Position numbers and translations under genes: made by a program. The notes below the pieces were generated by a model, which was not told the origin of the DNA, did not search any database, and worked only from the letters and a program-made list of their open reading frames with translations. Shown here one piece after another: positions 17,328 through 26,207 of a stretch of DNA of 64,000 nucleotides (positions within the stretch are counted from its first letter, which is position 1; the number at the start of each line of letters is the position of its first letter). Source of the DNA: DATAEE01 sp036258175 (GTDB taxonomy: Bacteria > Acidobacteriota > Vicinamibacteria > Vicinamibacterales > 2-12-FULL-66-21); assembly GCA_036258175.1 (NCBI GenBank), contig DATAEE010000006.1, positions 11,985 to 75,984 on the forward strand. Direction: 5' to 3'.

Positions 17328-19130
17328 TTAGATCGGCGGAACACGCGGAACCGGGTGTTCGGACACACCCGGGTACTCCGTAACCTCCGGGGACACCGTC
17401 GGCAGGTGAATCGTGAAGGCGCTTCCCTCTCCGGGCGCGCTCGTAACCGTCACGCGACCGCCGTGGGCGCGCGCGATGCCCTGAACCACCGTGAGCCCGA
17501 GGCCGGTGCCGTGGATTTGCGCCGCGACGACGACGGAGGCGGCGCGGTAGAAGGGATCGAAGATGTGAGGCAGATCGGCGGGCGCGATGCCGGCGCCATG
17601 GTCGCTGACCGTCAGCGCGACTTCCCGGCCCTGAACGCGGGCGCTGACGCCGACCCAGTTGGCGTTCCCGCCGTACTTGATCGCGTTGGTGACCAGATTC
17701 GCCACCGCGCGGCCGAGCGCCGACGCATCGGCCAGGACTCGTGGCAAGTCGGCCGGGACGTCGGTTTCGATACGAGCACCGCTGCGATCGACGGCGTCCC
17801 GCGACTGCGCGATGCCGAGCGCGACGATGTCGGCCGGGGCGCAGGGGCGCCGCGCCGCGGCCGCATGCTGCGATTGGATGCCCGCATACGCGAGGACCTG
17901 CTCGACCAGATCCGTCAGCCGCTGGCCTTCGTCACGAACGAGTGTCCCATAGCGCCGCACCTGCCCCGCATCTGAGACAACGCCGTCCGCGAGATTCTCG
18001 CCGGCGGATCGAATGACTGCGAGCGGCGTCCGCAGCTCGTGCGAGACGCCGGCGACGAATTCGACCTGCTGTGCCGCGAGCCGCTCGGCGCGTCGCGCGG
18101 AGAGCAGCACGAACCCCACGCTGATGGCGAGCAGACCGAGGATGCCGGAACTGATCAGCAGGTTCCGCCGCCGTACACTGGCAACCGCTGCTTCCAGCGA
18201 CCCCGCACGATGGCGCATCGTCAGCTCCCATCGCGGGCCGCCGGGACCCGGTGCGTGAACGCTGCCTCCGGTCATTCGAATCGGGCCGGTCTGCAGGATG
18301 CTGAACGAGAACCGCCGCTTGCCGTCCGGGCCGGCGTCGCCGAGAAGGCCGCCCGTCCGAAGGTCCGCGAGCATGTCGAGACGGAGGTCGAAGAGACCGA
18401 CCGCCGCGTCCGGCGGGTCGGTCGCGGCCGCCCGCGACGCGTCGGATGCGTACAGCACCTTCGCGGGCTGCTCCGCGTCGCGGACGATCGCGTCGTACTC
18501 GAGCGCGGAACCCGATCCGAACTGGCGGCGGAGAAGCTCCGGCAGCATCTCTCCGGTCAGGTACTTCGCATCGAGCAGCGCGAAGACGCACGCGACGGCG
18601 TGTCGACCTTCGATGGCCTCGATCCGTACGTTGCCCCGGCTCACACGCAGATCCGGCGTCGGCATCACGAGCGCGGGAACGTCCGGTCTGATCGGCTGGA
18701 TGACGGGCCCCCACTTCTCGAACCAGTCGCGGAGCGGCACGGCCCGCTCCGGCCACTCGGCCGGCTCGAACGTGCCGGCCTCTGCGTTGAACCGCTGGAG
18801 CGTGATCGATCCCTCGGGGCCGCGCTCGGCCAGCAGCAGATCGCTGACCATTCCGGGGAACGCTGACGAATTGCGCCACGCCTGCACCCGCGCCGCGTAG
18901 ACCGGCCAGTCGCGCTGTTCGCGCGTTTGCGGATCCAGCTGCAGCAGAAAGTACGCGCGCGTAATCTCGCGGTCGAAGGTTTCGCCGACCTGCGTCGCCC
19001 GCGCGCGCACGCTGGCGCGCATGCGATCGCGCTCGGCGTCGCTCACCTGCCCAAGCCACCGGTATTGCAGCGCGGCAAGCCCGCCGACGAGCAGGGCGAG
19101 AGCGACCGAGACCCAGAGCGATCGTCGCAT
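17328..19130 (-). CDS. Membrane sensor histidine kinase
   Basis: Autophosphorylating kinase of 600 residues. One membrane segment lies at about 5-25 (LWVSVALALLVGGLAAL), followed by an extracytoplasmic region of about 280 residues with no recognised ligand domain, then a second membrane segment (LLISSGILGLLAISVGFVLL). The HisKA domain carries FVAGVSHELRTPL with the phospho-acceptor at His364. ATPase motifs are NLVTNAIKYG (N box), DHGAGI (G1) and GTGLGLTVVQGIARAHGG (G2). ATG at 19130 is preferred to upstream starts because a TAGACT box ends 8 nt before it. It diverges from the secreted protein and TonB receptor genes, likely targets. Confidence 0.92.
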   Translation of the reverse strand: MRRSLWVSVALALLVGGLAALQYRWLGQVSDAERDRMRASVRARATQVGETFDREITRAYFLLQLDPQTREQRDWPVYAARVQAWRNSSAFPGMVSDLLLAERGPEGSITLQRFNAEAGTFEPAEWPERAVPLRDWFEKWGPVIQPIRPDVPALVMPTPDLRVSRGNVRIEAIEGRHAVACVFALLDAKYLTGEMLPELLRRQFGSGSALEYDAIVRDAEQPAKVLYASDASRAAATDPPDAAVGLFDLRLDMLADLRTGGLLGDAGPDGKRRFSFSILQTGPIRMTGGSVHAPGPGGPRWELTMRHRAGSLEAAVASVRRRNLLISSGILGLLAISVGFVLLSARRAERLAAQQVEFVAGVSHELRTPLAVIRSAGENLADGVVSDAGQVRRYGTLVRDEGQRLTDLVEQVLAYAGIQSQHAAAARRPCAPADIVALGIAQSRDAVDRSGARIETDVPADLPRVLADASALGRAVANLVTNAIKYGGNANWVGVSARVQGREVALTVSDHGAGIAPADLPHIFDPFYRAASVVVAAQIHGTGLGLTVVQGIARAHGGRVTVTSAPGEGSAFTIHLPTVSPEVTEYPGVSEHPVPRVPPI

Positions 19131-19138
19131 TTTCAGCG

Positions 19139-19144
19139 AGTCTA
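19139..19144 (-). promoter_or_regulatory. Candidate leaderless -10 TAGACT for the histidine kinase operon
   Basis: Minus-strand TAGACT ends 8 nt before the ATG at 19130; no Shine-Dalgarno sequence lies between. This spacing puts the transcription start at or next to the start codon. Confidence 0.45.
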
Positions 19145-19192
19145 GCACGCGAAATCCATCGTCTACGGCCGCCAACCTCCACCTTTTACGTT

Positions 19193-19222
19193 CTTAACAA
19201 ACCCTTTGCTCACGCTTAACAA
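19193..19222. promoter_or_regulatory. Direct repeat CTTAACAA, 22-bp period, candidate regulator operator
   Basis: Two identical octamers at 19193-19200 and 19215-19222 are exactly two helical turns apart in the spacer between the kinase operon and the secreted-protein/TonB operon. OmpR-family regulators bind direct repeats on one DNA face, so the cognate regulator is the natural candidate. Inference from spacing only. Confidence 0.45.
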
Positions 19223-19248
19223 CTGGACACGACGCTTCGCGTCATAAA

Positions 19249-19274
19249 GGTTCGAACAGGTTCGAGGAGGTTCA
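19249..19274 (+). repeat. Decamer repeats GTTCGANNAG forming the leader of the next gene
   Basis: GTTCGAACAG (19250-19259) and GTTCGAGGAG (19260-19269) are followed by GTTCA and the ATG at 19275. The second unit supplies the Shine-Dalgarno GAGGAG. A near-identical leader precedes the gene starting at 52814. Confidence 0.65.
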
Positions 19275-20135
19275 ATGACAAGAGCAGTAGCCGTCGCAGC
19301 CGCGCTGGTCCTTGCTGCGCCGATGACGATGAGTGCGCGAGCGGACAAAGGCGCCGAGGTGCTGGCGGAGGCGCGCAAGGCGATCGGGGGCGACAACAAA
19401 GTAGACGCCGTGAAGACTATTCTCGCGACCGGCAAGAGTCAGCGGCAGATGGGCGAACGCCAGATGGACGGAGAGATCGAAATCGCCATCGCGCTGCCCG
19501 ATCGCTATCTCCGCACGCAGGTCGACAGCATCATGGGCAACTCGGTGACGCGCGAGCAGGGGTTCAACGGAAGCGCGCTTCTGGAGCGCAGCGCCGCGCC
19601 GCCTGGAGCGGTCGTCATGTTCCGCGGTCCGGATGCTGGCGGCGATCCGGAGCGCGCGAAACAGATGCGGCTCCAGTTGCAGAAGAACGAGCTGTCGCGG
19701 CTCCTCGCTGCGTGGCTGTTGACGACGCCGGCGTACGCCCAGGCGGAGTTCACCTACGCGGGCGAAGCGGAATCGCCGGACGGGAAGGCGGATGTGCTCG
19801 AGCTGAAGGGCGCGGACAACCTCTCCTCCCGCGTCTTCATCGACAAGAAGACGCGCCGGCCGCTCATGCTGACCTTCCAGGGCCGGCCTCCGATGATCCG
19901 GACGCAGACGATGGGTGGGGGCCAGCGGCCCCCTGCCGGCGGTCATGGAGAGGTCGAAGCGACGCCGCCGCCGATGACAGAGATTTCGTGGTTCCTCGAC
20001 GACTTCAAGGAAGTCGGCGGTCTCTGGCTGCCGCATCGGCTCGTGCAGGCGGCTGATGGCAAAACGATCGAAGAGTGGGAATTCTCGAAGATCGTCGTGA
20101 ATCAGCCGATCAAAGACGACAAATTCCGGTCATGA
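19275..20135 (+). CDS. Secreted protein of unknown function, LolA-like fold possible
   Basis: A 286-residue exported protein with a clear signal peptide (TRAVAVAAALVLAAPMTMSARA). The mature part has the pattern seen in periplasmic outer-membrane-lipoprotein-sorting-like proteins of acidobacteria: EARKAIGGDNKVDAVKTI near the N-terminus, then beta-rich segments such as PDRYLRTQV, ADVLELKG, RVFIDKKTRRPLMLTFQG and EWEFSKIVVN. A Pro/Gly-rich loop (GGGQRPPAGGHG) interrupts the fold. GAGGAGG stands 4 nt before the ATG. The stop overlaps the TonB receptor start by 4 bp (ATGA), so the two are translationally coupled. The fold assignment is tentative. Confidence 0.75.
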   Translation: MTRAVAVAAALVLAAPMTMSARADKGAEVLAEARKAIGGDNKVDAVKTILATGKSQRQMGERQMDGEIEIAIALPDRYLRTQVDSIMGNSVTREQGFNGSALLERSAAPPGAVVMFRGPDAGGDPERAKQMRLQLQKNELSRLLAAWLLTTPAYAQAEFTYAGEAESPDGKADVLELKGADNLSSRVFIDKKTRRPLMLTFQGRPPMIRTQTMGGGQRPPAGGHGEVEATPPPMTEISWFLDDFKEVGGLWLPHRLVQAADGKTIEEWEFSKIVVNQPIKDDKFRS

Positions 20136-22744
20136 CGGCCACTTTCCTGCGCACGCTCGTGCTGGTCCTGTGCGTCAGCTCAGTCGCGTGGGCCCAGACG
20201 CCATCCACGACGACGACGTTGTGCGTCACGGTGTCGGACCCGAGCGGCGCCGTCATCGTCGGCGCTCAGGTGCAGGTGACGGATCCCGCCGGCGCGGTGA
20301 AGACGCAGCCGACGGGCGCGCAGGGTGAGGCGGTCTTCGAAGGGCTGGCGCCCGGGCGGTACACGATCGTCGCGGAGTCGGCCGGGTTCGAGCGCGGTGA
20401 GCTGAAGGAGGTGCGCGTGCGCGGCCGCGAGACGCGCCGCGAGCTCCGCCTCGCCATCCAGCGCGTCGCGGAAGACCTCGTCGTCGGGCGCGATCCTCGC
20501 GAGGCCCGTACCGATCCTCGAGGCGATTCGTTCGCGACGGTGCTTACGCCTGAACAGATTGCCGCGCTGCCGGAAGATCCGGACGAGATGGAAGACACGC
20601 TCCGCGAGCTCGCAGGACCCGGTGCCGTGATGCGGGTCAACGGCTTCCGCGGCGGCCGGCTTCCGCCGAAGTCGCAGATCCAGTCGATCCGCTTCCGCCG
20701 GAACCTCTACGCGGCCGACACGCACGAGGCTGGCTTCATCATGGTCGACATCTCGACGAAGCCGGGCGCCACAAGCTGGCGATCGACGTTCGACGTGGGG
20801 TTCCGCGACGATGCGCTCAATGCGAGGAACGCGATGGCGCCGCGGAAGGGAGACGAGGCGCAGCAGCGGCTCGGCGTCAGCCTCGATGGCCCGCTGAAGA
20901 AGAACAAGACCACGCTGGCGTTCAACACCGACGGGACGACATCCTACGACTCCTCCACGATCGTCGCGGCGACCCCGGACGGTGAGACCTCGGATGTGTT
21001 CCGCCGGCCGCTCGACCGCGTCAACTTCAGCGGCCGCCTCGAGCACGCCCTCTCGTCCTCTCACACGCTGAGGGGCGAGTATCAGCGCGGTACGACGGAT
21101 CAGCGCAATCTCGGCGTCGGCAACTACGACTTGCGGACCAGGGCCTACGCGCGCGAGCAGGACGACCACGTCTTCCGCCTGGCCGAAAGCGGATCGGTGG
21201 GCGCGAAGGGGTTCAACGAGCTGCGGTTCCAGGCCCTCACCCGGTCGACCAGCGCGGATCCGTTTACGACGACGACGACGGTCCAGGTGCTCAACGCATT
21301 TACGGAGGGGTCGGCGCAGATCGTCGGCGGACGCGATACCACCGCGTTCGAGCTGGCGGACAACTTCGACTACTCCTCGGGCCGCCACGCGACGCGCGCC
21401 GGCTTTCTGCTCGAAGCGGCGCGGTATCGCAGTGACGAGGTCCGAAACCCGTGGGGCACGTTCACCTTCAGCAGCCTCGAGGACTACGAAGCCGGACGGC
21501 CCGCAACGTATTCGCAGCGCACCGGCGACCCGCTCGTGGAGTTCTCACAGGTGCAGTTCGGGTGGTACGTGCAGGATGACATCCGCGCGCGGAAGGATCT
21601 GACGGTCAGCGTCGGCCTGCGGCACGAGGTGCAGTCGCACCTCGACGACTGGAAGAACTTCGCGCCGCGCGGCGGCGTTTTGTGGTCGCCGTTCCGCGAT
21701 GGCAAGACGACGTTCCGGGCGGGCGGCGGCATCTTCTACGACTGGTACGAGGCTGGGACGTACGAGCAGACGCTGCGCGTCGACGGCATCCAGCAGCAGG
21801 ATCTGGTCATCAGCAATCCGTCGTACCCCGATCCGTTCGAAGGCACGAGCCCGTCAGCGATTCCGCCGGGCCGTATTCAGGACGCGGACAGTCTCGAGAT
21901 GCCGATGCTGCTCCAGACGTCGATCGGCGTTGAGCGCCGCATCGCGACCGGTGGTCAGCTCAATGTGTCCTACATGAACGTCCGCGGCTGGGACATCCTG
22001 CGCGGCATCAACCTGAACGCGCCGCTCGACGGCGTGCGGCCGGATCCAACGCTGGGCAACGTGACCGAAATTCAGTCGAACGCCGAGTCGCGGACCGATC
22101 TGTTCACCGTCAACTTCAACTACAACCGGATGGCGCCGCGGATGTTCCTCGCGCTCAACTACACGCTCGCGCGGGTCAGGAACGAGTCGGACGGCGCGTT
22201 GAGCCTGCCGATGGACAACGCCAACCCGCACGCCGACTGGGGGCCAGGACCGAACGACATCCGGCACCGGCTGACCGGCATCTTCAACGTGCCGATCTGG
22301 AAGCGGCTGCGGCTCGGATCGACCTTCCGGATCGCGTCGGCGCCGCCGTACAACATCACGACCGGCTTCGACGACAACGGCGACACGGTGCTCAACGACC
22401 GACCGGCCGGCGTCGGGCGGAACAGCGCGCGGGCGGATGGACAGATCGACGTCACCGCGCGACTGAGCTACACGTTCGGCTTCGGTCAGCGGCCGCAGAC
22501 CGAGGGCGGGCCGCAGGTCCAGATCGTGCGGATCAACGACAACAACATCCCGGCGGGCGGCCCGGTCATGGGAGTGGCAGGCACCGAACGCGTGCGCTTT
22601 GAGCTCTATGCGGCGTTCCAGAACTTCCTGAACCGCACGAACCTCGTCGGCTTCAGCGGCGTAATGACGTCGCCGTTCTTCGGCGAGGCGACGTCGGCCT
22701 TGCCGGGGCGGCGGATGGAGCTTGGAGTCCGGATAGCGCTCTGA
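20132..22744 (+). CDS. TonB-dependent receptor-like outer-membrane protein with carboxypeptidase regulatory domain
   Basis: An 870-residue outer-membrane protein. A signal peptide (about 1-22) is followed by an Ig-like carboxypeptidase-regulatory domain (CVTVSDPSGAVIVGAQVQV to GRYTIVAESAGFERGE), a short plug-like region (LTPEQIAALPEDPDEMEDTL to GFRGGRLPPKSQIQSIRF) and a long beta-barrel with many alternating aromatic strands. This architecture is abundant in acidobacteria, where it is presumed to import oligosaccharides or peptides; ligand unknown. It ends in MELGVRIAL, not the usual terminal Phe. ATG at 20132 overlaps the upstream stop. The adjacent two-component system may control it. Confidence 0.85.
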   Translation: MTATFLRTLVLVLCVSSVAWAQTPSTTTTLCVTVSDPSGAVIVGAQVQVTDPAGAVKTQPTGAQGEAVFEGLAPGRYTIVAESAGFERGELKEVRVRGRETRRELRLAIQRVAEDLVVGRDPREARTDPRGDSFATVLTPEQIAALPEDPDEMEDTLRELAGPGAVMRVNGFRGGRLPPKSQIQSIRFRRNLYAADTHEAGFIMVDISTKPGATSWRSTFDVGFRDDALNARNAMAPRKGDEAQQRLGVSLDGPLKKNKTTLAFNTDGTTSYDSSTIVAATPDGETSDVFRRPLDRVNFSGRLEHALSSSHTLRGEYQRGTTDQRNLGVGNYDLRTRAYAREQDDHVFRLAESGSVGAKGFNELRFQALTRSTSADPFTTTTTVQVLNAFTEGSAQIVGGRDTTAFELADNFDYSSGRHATRAGFLLEAARYRSDEVRNPWGTFTFSSLEDYEAGRPATYSQRTGDPLVEFSQVQFGWYVQDDIRARKDLTVSVGLRHEVQSHLDDWKNFAPRGGVLWSPFRDGKTTFRAGGGIFYDWYEAGTYEQTLRVDGIQQQDLVISNPSYPDPFEGTSPSAIPPGRIQDADSLEMPMLLQTSIGVERRIATGGQLNVSYMNVRGWDILRGINLNAPLDGVRPDPTLGNVTEIQSNAESRTDLFTVNFNYNRMAPRMFLALNYTLARVRNESDGALSLPMDNANPHADWGPGPNDIRHRLTGIFNVPIWKRLRLGSTFRIASAPPYNITTGFDDNGDTVLNDRPAGVGRNSARADGQIDVTARLSYTFGFGQRPQTEGGPQVQIVRINDNNIPAGGPVMGVAGTERVRFELYAAFQNFLNRTNLVGFSGVMTSPFFGEATSALPGRRMELGVRIAL

Positions 22745-23062
22745 CACGTTATCACCGCATTCTTACCAAACGCATACCGAATCCTGACGAACCCGCCCCA
22801 CCATCGGCCCGTAAGATCTCTTATAAGTACGAGGCATGAAATGGGACGCCTGGGATTATTTCTGATACGCGTCGTTGTCTGGGCGACGGATCGCCTCTCG
22901 CAAAAGCCGGAACGACTACGACATTATCTGGTCGCCGGCGCCGCTCACGCTGCTCTGGCTGGTGTGACGGCGATAGGCTCGAGCGTCGACTGGCTTACGC
23001 TCCCGACATGGCGTTCGAACGGTGATCGGCTCCACGCGCCGGTGACCCGCTGACGAAAGCCC
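22745..23062. other. 318-nt spacer after the TonB receptor gene with possible promoter and short frame
   Basis: CTTACCAA (22762-22769) and CTGACGAA (22784-22791) repeat with a 22-bp period, recalling the CTTAACAA repeat at 19193-19222. TATAAG at 22822-22827 ends 8 nt before an ATG at 22836 that opens only nine codons, and GAGG at 22831-22834 is well placed for the ATG at 22841. No structural RNA is recognised. Confidence 0.4.
22841..23053 (+). CDS. Possible small protein, 70 aa, doubtful
   Basis: The frame has GAGG 6 nt upstream of its ATG and a TATAAG box nearby, and it ends 9 bp before the next gene. The N-terminal part (GRLGLFLIRVVVWATD) could be a membrane segment. There is no recognised domain, and the C-terminal half looks like random coding of a GC-rich spacer. 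It may be a leader peptide or an artefact. Confidence 0.3.
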   Translation: MGRLGLFLIRVVVWATDRLSQKPERLRHYLVAGAAHAALAGVTAIGSSVDWLTLPTWRSNGDRLHAPVTR

Positions 23063-23467
23063 ATGTCACCGCTGATGATTGCCGTGTCGTGCATGATCCT
23101 CATGGGTCACAGCACCGCTTCCGCACATGTCACGCCGGATGAGGCCGAACGGTTCCTGGGTACCTGGACGGCCGTGCTGGAGGGTCCGGCGGGGCCGGTC
23201 AGTCTCCGGATCGCTATCTCGGTTGACGAGGGCAGTGTCGTCGCACTGGTGAGCTCAGATCTCATGAGCGACGGGAGAACTCAAGAGATTACGAAGCTGG
23301 ACCAGGGAATCGCTCTTCACTACACAGCCGAGCTCTGGGGGTACCGGGCGCCCGTGGACCTCACACTTGTTCCCGTGCGAGACGGGCTCGAGGTGGACGG
23401 TTGGGTCATGCGTCAATTCGCGCTGCGAGGGCTCGCAACGTCCTTCGCAACGGCCAAAGCGAGGTGA
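23063..23467 (+). CDS. Small secreted hypothetical protein, 134 aa
   Basis: A signal peptide is visible (SPLMIAVSCMILMGHSTASA), followed by a short beta-rich domain: FLGTWTAVLEG, GPVSLRIAISVDEGSVVALV, GIALHYTAEL and PVDLTLVPVRDGLEVDGWV. The opening GTWxxxLEGPAG with alternating strands recalls small lipocalin-like or calycin folds that bind hydrophobic ligands, but no family is recognised. There is no clear Shine-Dalgarno sequence. The next gene begins 26 bp downstream with its own box, so the two need not form an operon. Confidence 0.6.
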   Translation: MSPLMIAVSCMILMGHSTASAHVTPDEAERFLGTWTAVLEGPAGPVSLRIAISVDEGSVVALVSSDLMSDGRTQEITKLDQGIALHYTAELWGYRAPVDLTLVPVRDGLEVDGWVMRQFALRGLATSFATAKAR

Positions 23468-23480
23468 ACTGACTCGACGC

Positions 23481-23486
23481 TATACT
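23481..23486 (+). promoter_or_regulatory. Candidate leaderless -10 TATACT for the cyclase-family gene
   Basis: TATACT ends 7 nt before the ATG at 23494, with no Shine-Dalgarno between them and no obvious -35. Confidence 0.5.
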
Positions 23487-23493
23487 CGCCCGC

Positions 23494-24438
23494 ATGCAGT
23501 CTGTCGCCATCATCCTCCTGCTCTGTCTCGCGGCCAGTCCGGCATACGCACAGTCGTGGCAACCGCCGACCGACGCCCAACGGTGTCCGTCGAAATGGGG
23601 CGCTGCCGACGAACGCGGCGCCGGCAACCTGAAAGGACCTGAATCGGTCCTGCGCGCCACGAAACTAATACGCACCGGCGAAGTCATCGAGCTCGGTCAG
23701 GTGCTGTCGGCCGCCATGCCGCTCAACCCCACGCGGCAGTTCAACCTCCACACGAAGCGAACGACGATGAATCCGCAATCGAACCGGCGCGGCTCGAACG
23801 AGGAGCTCATCGTCGCCGAGTTCGGGCAGGTCGGCACGCAGTTCGACGGCTTCGCGCACCAGACGATCGGCGACAGCATGTACAACTGCTTCAAGGTCAG
23901 TGAAGTCGGCACGCGCACCGGTTTCACGAAGCTCGGGGTTCAGAACGTCGGCGCCATCGTGACGCGCGGTGTGCTGATCGATGTCGCAGCGGCCAGGGGG
24001 GTCGACACGCTGCCCGAGGGGTCCGAGATCACGGTTCAGGATCTTCAGCAGGCGCTGTCGAAACAGGCCGTAACGCTGCAGCCAGGCGACGCCGTCCTTA
24101 TTCATGCCGGGTGGAGCAGGCTGTGGGGAAAGGACAACGTTAAATATCAGGCGGCTAATCCCGGCATCGGCGTCGCCGCCGCCGAGTGGCTCGCGCGACA
24201 GAATCCGATTTTCGTCGGCTCGGACACAGCGACGGTGGAAGTGAGCCCCAATCCGGACCCCCAGCTTTCGCTGCCAGTCCACCAGATCATGCTCGTCGTC
24301 AACGGCATCCACCTGCTCGAGAACCTCAAGCTCGACGAGCTCGCGGCCAAACGCGTGTACGAGTTCGCGTTCATCGTCGAGCCGCTGAAGATTCAGGGCG
24401 GAACCGGATCGACGGTCGCTCCGATCGCGATTCGGTAG
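23494..24438 (+). CDS. Cyclase family protein (kynurenine formamidase-like), exported
   Basis: A 314-residue metal-dependent hydrolase of the cyclase/formamidase family (PF04199 type), which cleaves amide or formamide bonds or acts in polyketide and tryptophan breakdown. A signal peptide (QSVAIILLLCLAASPAYA) places it in the periplasm, unlike bacterial KynB. The family metal signature appears as VGTQFDGFAH, where the usual HxGTHxDxPxH has His-to-Gln and Pro-to-Gly/Phe changes; this variant is common in the longer secreted subgroup. FVGSDTATVEVSPNP and LPVHQIMLVVNGIHLLENL are further family segments. Substrate unknown. Confidence 0.82.
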   Translation: MQSVAIILLLCLAASPAYAQSWQPPTDAQRCPSKWGAADERGAGNLKGPESVLRATKLIRTGEVIELGQVLSAAMPLNPTRQFNLHTKRTTMNPQSNRRGSNEELIVAEFGQVGTQFDGFAHQTIGDSMYNCFKVSEVGTRTGFTKLGVQNVGAIVTRGVLIDVAAARGVDTLPEGSEITVQDLQQALSKQAVTLQPGDAVLIHAGWSRLWGKDNVKYQAANPGIGVAAAEWLARQNPIFVGSDTATVEVSPNPDPQLSLPVHQIMLVVNGIHLLENLKLDELAAKRVYEFAFIVEPLKIQGGTGSTVAPIAIR

Positions 24439-24445
24439 CGAGGAT

Positions 24446-24700
24446 ATGCCCATCCCTCCCGACGACTGGCCACGCGTGAGGGCCCTGTTCGAACAGGCGC
24501 TGACGTTGCCAGTGCCCGCGCGCTCGCAATACGTGAGTGACGCCTGCGGCAGCAGCACGGCTGTCCGGCGGGAGGTCGAGCGAATGCTTGCCTCGCACGA
24601 GCAGGCTACGGGCTTCCTGGAAACACCGATCGCCGTATCACTCGCTGACGTCGACGTCACTTCGAACCTTGAAGGCGCGACCATTGGGCCCTACCTTTAG
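24446..24700 (+). pseudogene. Remnant of a Ser/Thr protein kinase: N-terminal module only
   Basis: The 84-residue frame matches the N-terminal regulatory module that precedes the kinase domain in many acidobacterial Ser/Thr kinases: DDWPRVRALFEQALTLP, then DACGSSTAVRREVERMLASH and EQATGFLETPIA. It reaches GATIGPYL, where intact proteins continue with the glycine loop (GPYRIxxxLGxGGMG), and hits a stop. The next 33 nt lead into an unrelated gene with its own Shine-Dalgarno, so the whole catalytic domain is missing. It begins only 7 bp after the cyclase gene. Either a deletion remnant or a stand-alone module; the former seems likelier. Confidence 0.6.
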
Positions 24701-24733
24701 TCATAGCCGACGGAAGGGCCGACAGGAGGAGCC

Positions 24734-25777
24734 ATGCGCAGGGGCATCACACGAGCAGTTTTCGTCACTGTCTTCGGAACTCTTGTCGCCTCGTTCACCC
24801 CGGCGACCGACACCAACGTCGGGGCGGTGAACCACACGATCTGGGTGGCGAACCGCCTTGCGAGTGTCAGCACGATTCGGGGCTTCGACGCTGCGACCGG
24901 CGACGAAGTGCGTACGGTGGCGATGGCGCCGGGCTCACAACCCGGTGACCTCGCGTACGCAAAAGGGAAACTCTACGTTGCGGAGGAATTCGGCTCTCCC
25001 CCGGCGATCGCGGTCGTGGACGCCGAGACGGGCGAGATCCTGAAACGGATCCCCTTTCCAAGCCTGCCGCCCTTTATGACAGGCTGGCGCCCGCATCACG
25101 TGCATGCAAGCGTCGGCGGGAATCTCATAGCAGTAGGGCTGTTCGGGACGGACTACGTCGCCGTCATCGATACGCGCGATGACTCGCTCCTGGGTCCGTG
25201 GGACAGCAACGTCGACGCGACCAACGGCCGGGTGCATGCGGGAGTGTTCTCCAAGAACGGGAACATTCTGTATCTCGCGAACGAAGGCGCCAATGAGGTC
25301 GTGGCCATCGATCCACGGAGCGGCTACGTCTTCTGGCGAATGAACGTGCCGTCTGTGCATGAGCTCATCGTGACGCACGATGGCAAGCGCGCTTACGCCA
25401 GTCGCCGCGGCGCGAACAAAGTCGCCCTCATCGACCTCGAGAACCAGACTTACGACGACGTGCTCACACTAAGCCTGCCCGACACGATGCAGTTGTCGGC
25501 CAACGAAAAGCTGCTGACGATCGGCCTTCGTACTTCACCGGCGCAGCTCGCGGTCGTCAACACCGACGACTTCAGCTACGAGCTCGTCAATCTGGGAGGA
25601 GCAGGCACGACGGCTGGCCATCAGTGGACATCGCCGAGCGGGCGGATTACCTTTGCCGCGTTCGAAGGGGGGACGGCGCCCGGCGTCGCGGTCATCGATC
25701 ACGGCGACGGAAACAAGGTGATTCAGACGCTTCCGTATACAGGCCGGCCGCACGGTGTCACTCGCGCACTGCCATAG
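24734..25777 (+). CDS. Secreted YVTN/NHL-type beta-propeller protein
   Basis: A 347-residue exported beta-propeller of unknown ligand. A signal peptide (about 1-25) is followed by repeated blade motifs: HTIWVANRLASVSTIRGFD, GKLYVAEEFG, AVVDAETGEILKRIPF, NILYLANEGANEVVAIDPRS, KRAYASRRGANKVALIDLE and GVAVIDHGDGNKVIQTL. This is the surface-associated YVTN repeat pattern; such proteins bind other proteins or polymers. GGAGGAG precedes the ATG at 24734 by 3-4 nt. Confidence 0.85.
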   Translation: MRRGITRAVFVTVFGTLVASFTPATDTNVGAVNHTIWVANRLASVSTIRGFDAATGDEVRTVAMAPGSQPGDLAYAKGKLYVAEEFGSPPAIAVVDAETGEILKRIPFPSLPPFMTGWRPHHVHASVGGNLIAVGLFGTDYVAVIDTRDDSLLGPWDSNVDATNGRVHAGVFSKNGNILYLANEGANEVVAIDPRSGYVFWRMNVPSVHELIVTHDGKRAYASRRGANKVALIDLENQTYDDVLTLSLPDTMQLSANEKLLTIGLRTSPAQLAVVNTDDFSYELVNLGGAGTTAGHQWTSPSGRITFAAFEGGTAPGVAVIDHGDGNKVIQTLPYTGRPHGVTRALP

Positions 25778-25797
25778 GGGCGCCAACAGCTTTCTGC

Positions 25798-26139
25798 ATG
25801 ACGGTCGATGAATTCGTGCAAGCCAGGGTCCTGCCGGAGTATCGCGGGATCGTGAAGGAGCTGCGTCAGCTGATGCGCAAGCACGCTCCGTCCGCCGACG
25901 AAATCATGAGTTACGGCATCCCTGCTTACAGGTGCTGTCGAATCATCGCCGTCATCAGCCCAACGAAGAAAGGCATCACGTTCGCTTTTTCGCGCGGCGC
26001 GGAGTTCGCGGACAAGTACGGCCTGCTCGAGGGCGTCGGCAAGATTTCGAAGAACGTCAGGATGAGCGACGTCAAGGACATCAACAAGACGGCGCTGCGG
26101 TACTACATTAAGCAGGCCTTAAAACTTGATTTAAGGTAG
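25798..26139 (+). CDS. DUF1801 (YdhG-like) small protein
   Basis: A 113-residue cytosolic protein of the DUF1801/iron-chaperone-like fold. The family pattern is visible: TVDEFVQARVLPEYRGIVKE, LRQLMRKHAPSADEIMSYGI-PAYR, then ITFAFSRGAEFADKYGLLEG and the helical end IKQALKLD. Members are short single-domain proteins of unknown molecular function. The ATG at 25798 is 20 bp after the propeller gene and is preferred to an upstream start inside it. There is no strong Shine-Dalgarno. Confidence 0.82.
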   Translation: MTVDEFVQARVLPEYRGIVKELRQLMRKHAPSADEIMSYGIPAYRCCRIIAVISPTKKGITFAFSRGAEFADKYGLLEGVGKISKNVRMSDVKDINKTALRYYIKQALKLDLR

Positions 26140-26207
26140 CGATCCACCAGCCGCAGCCCGCTCTCGGGGAACCTTCCTCGAGGCGCCGTCGTCATGGCCA
26201 TGTGGGC

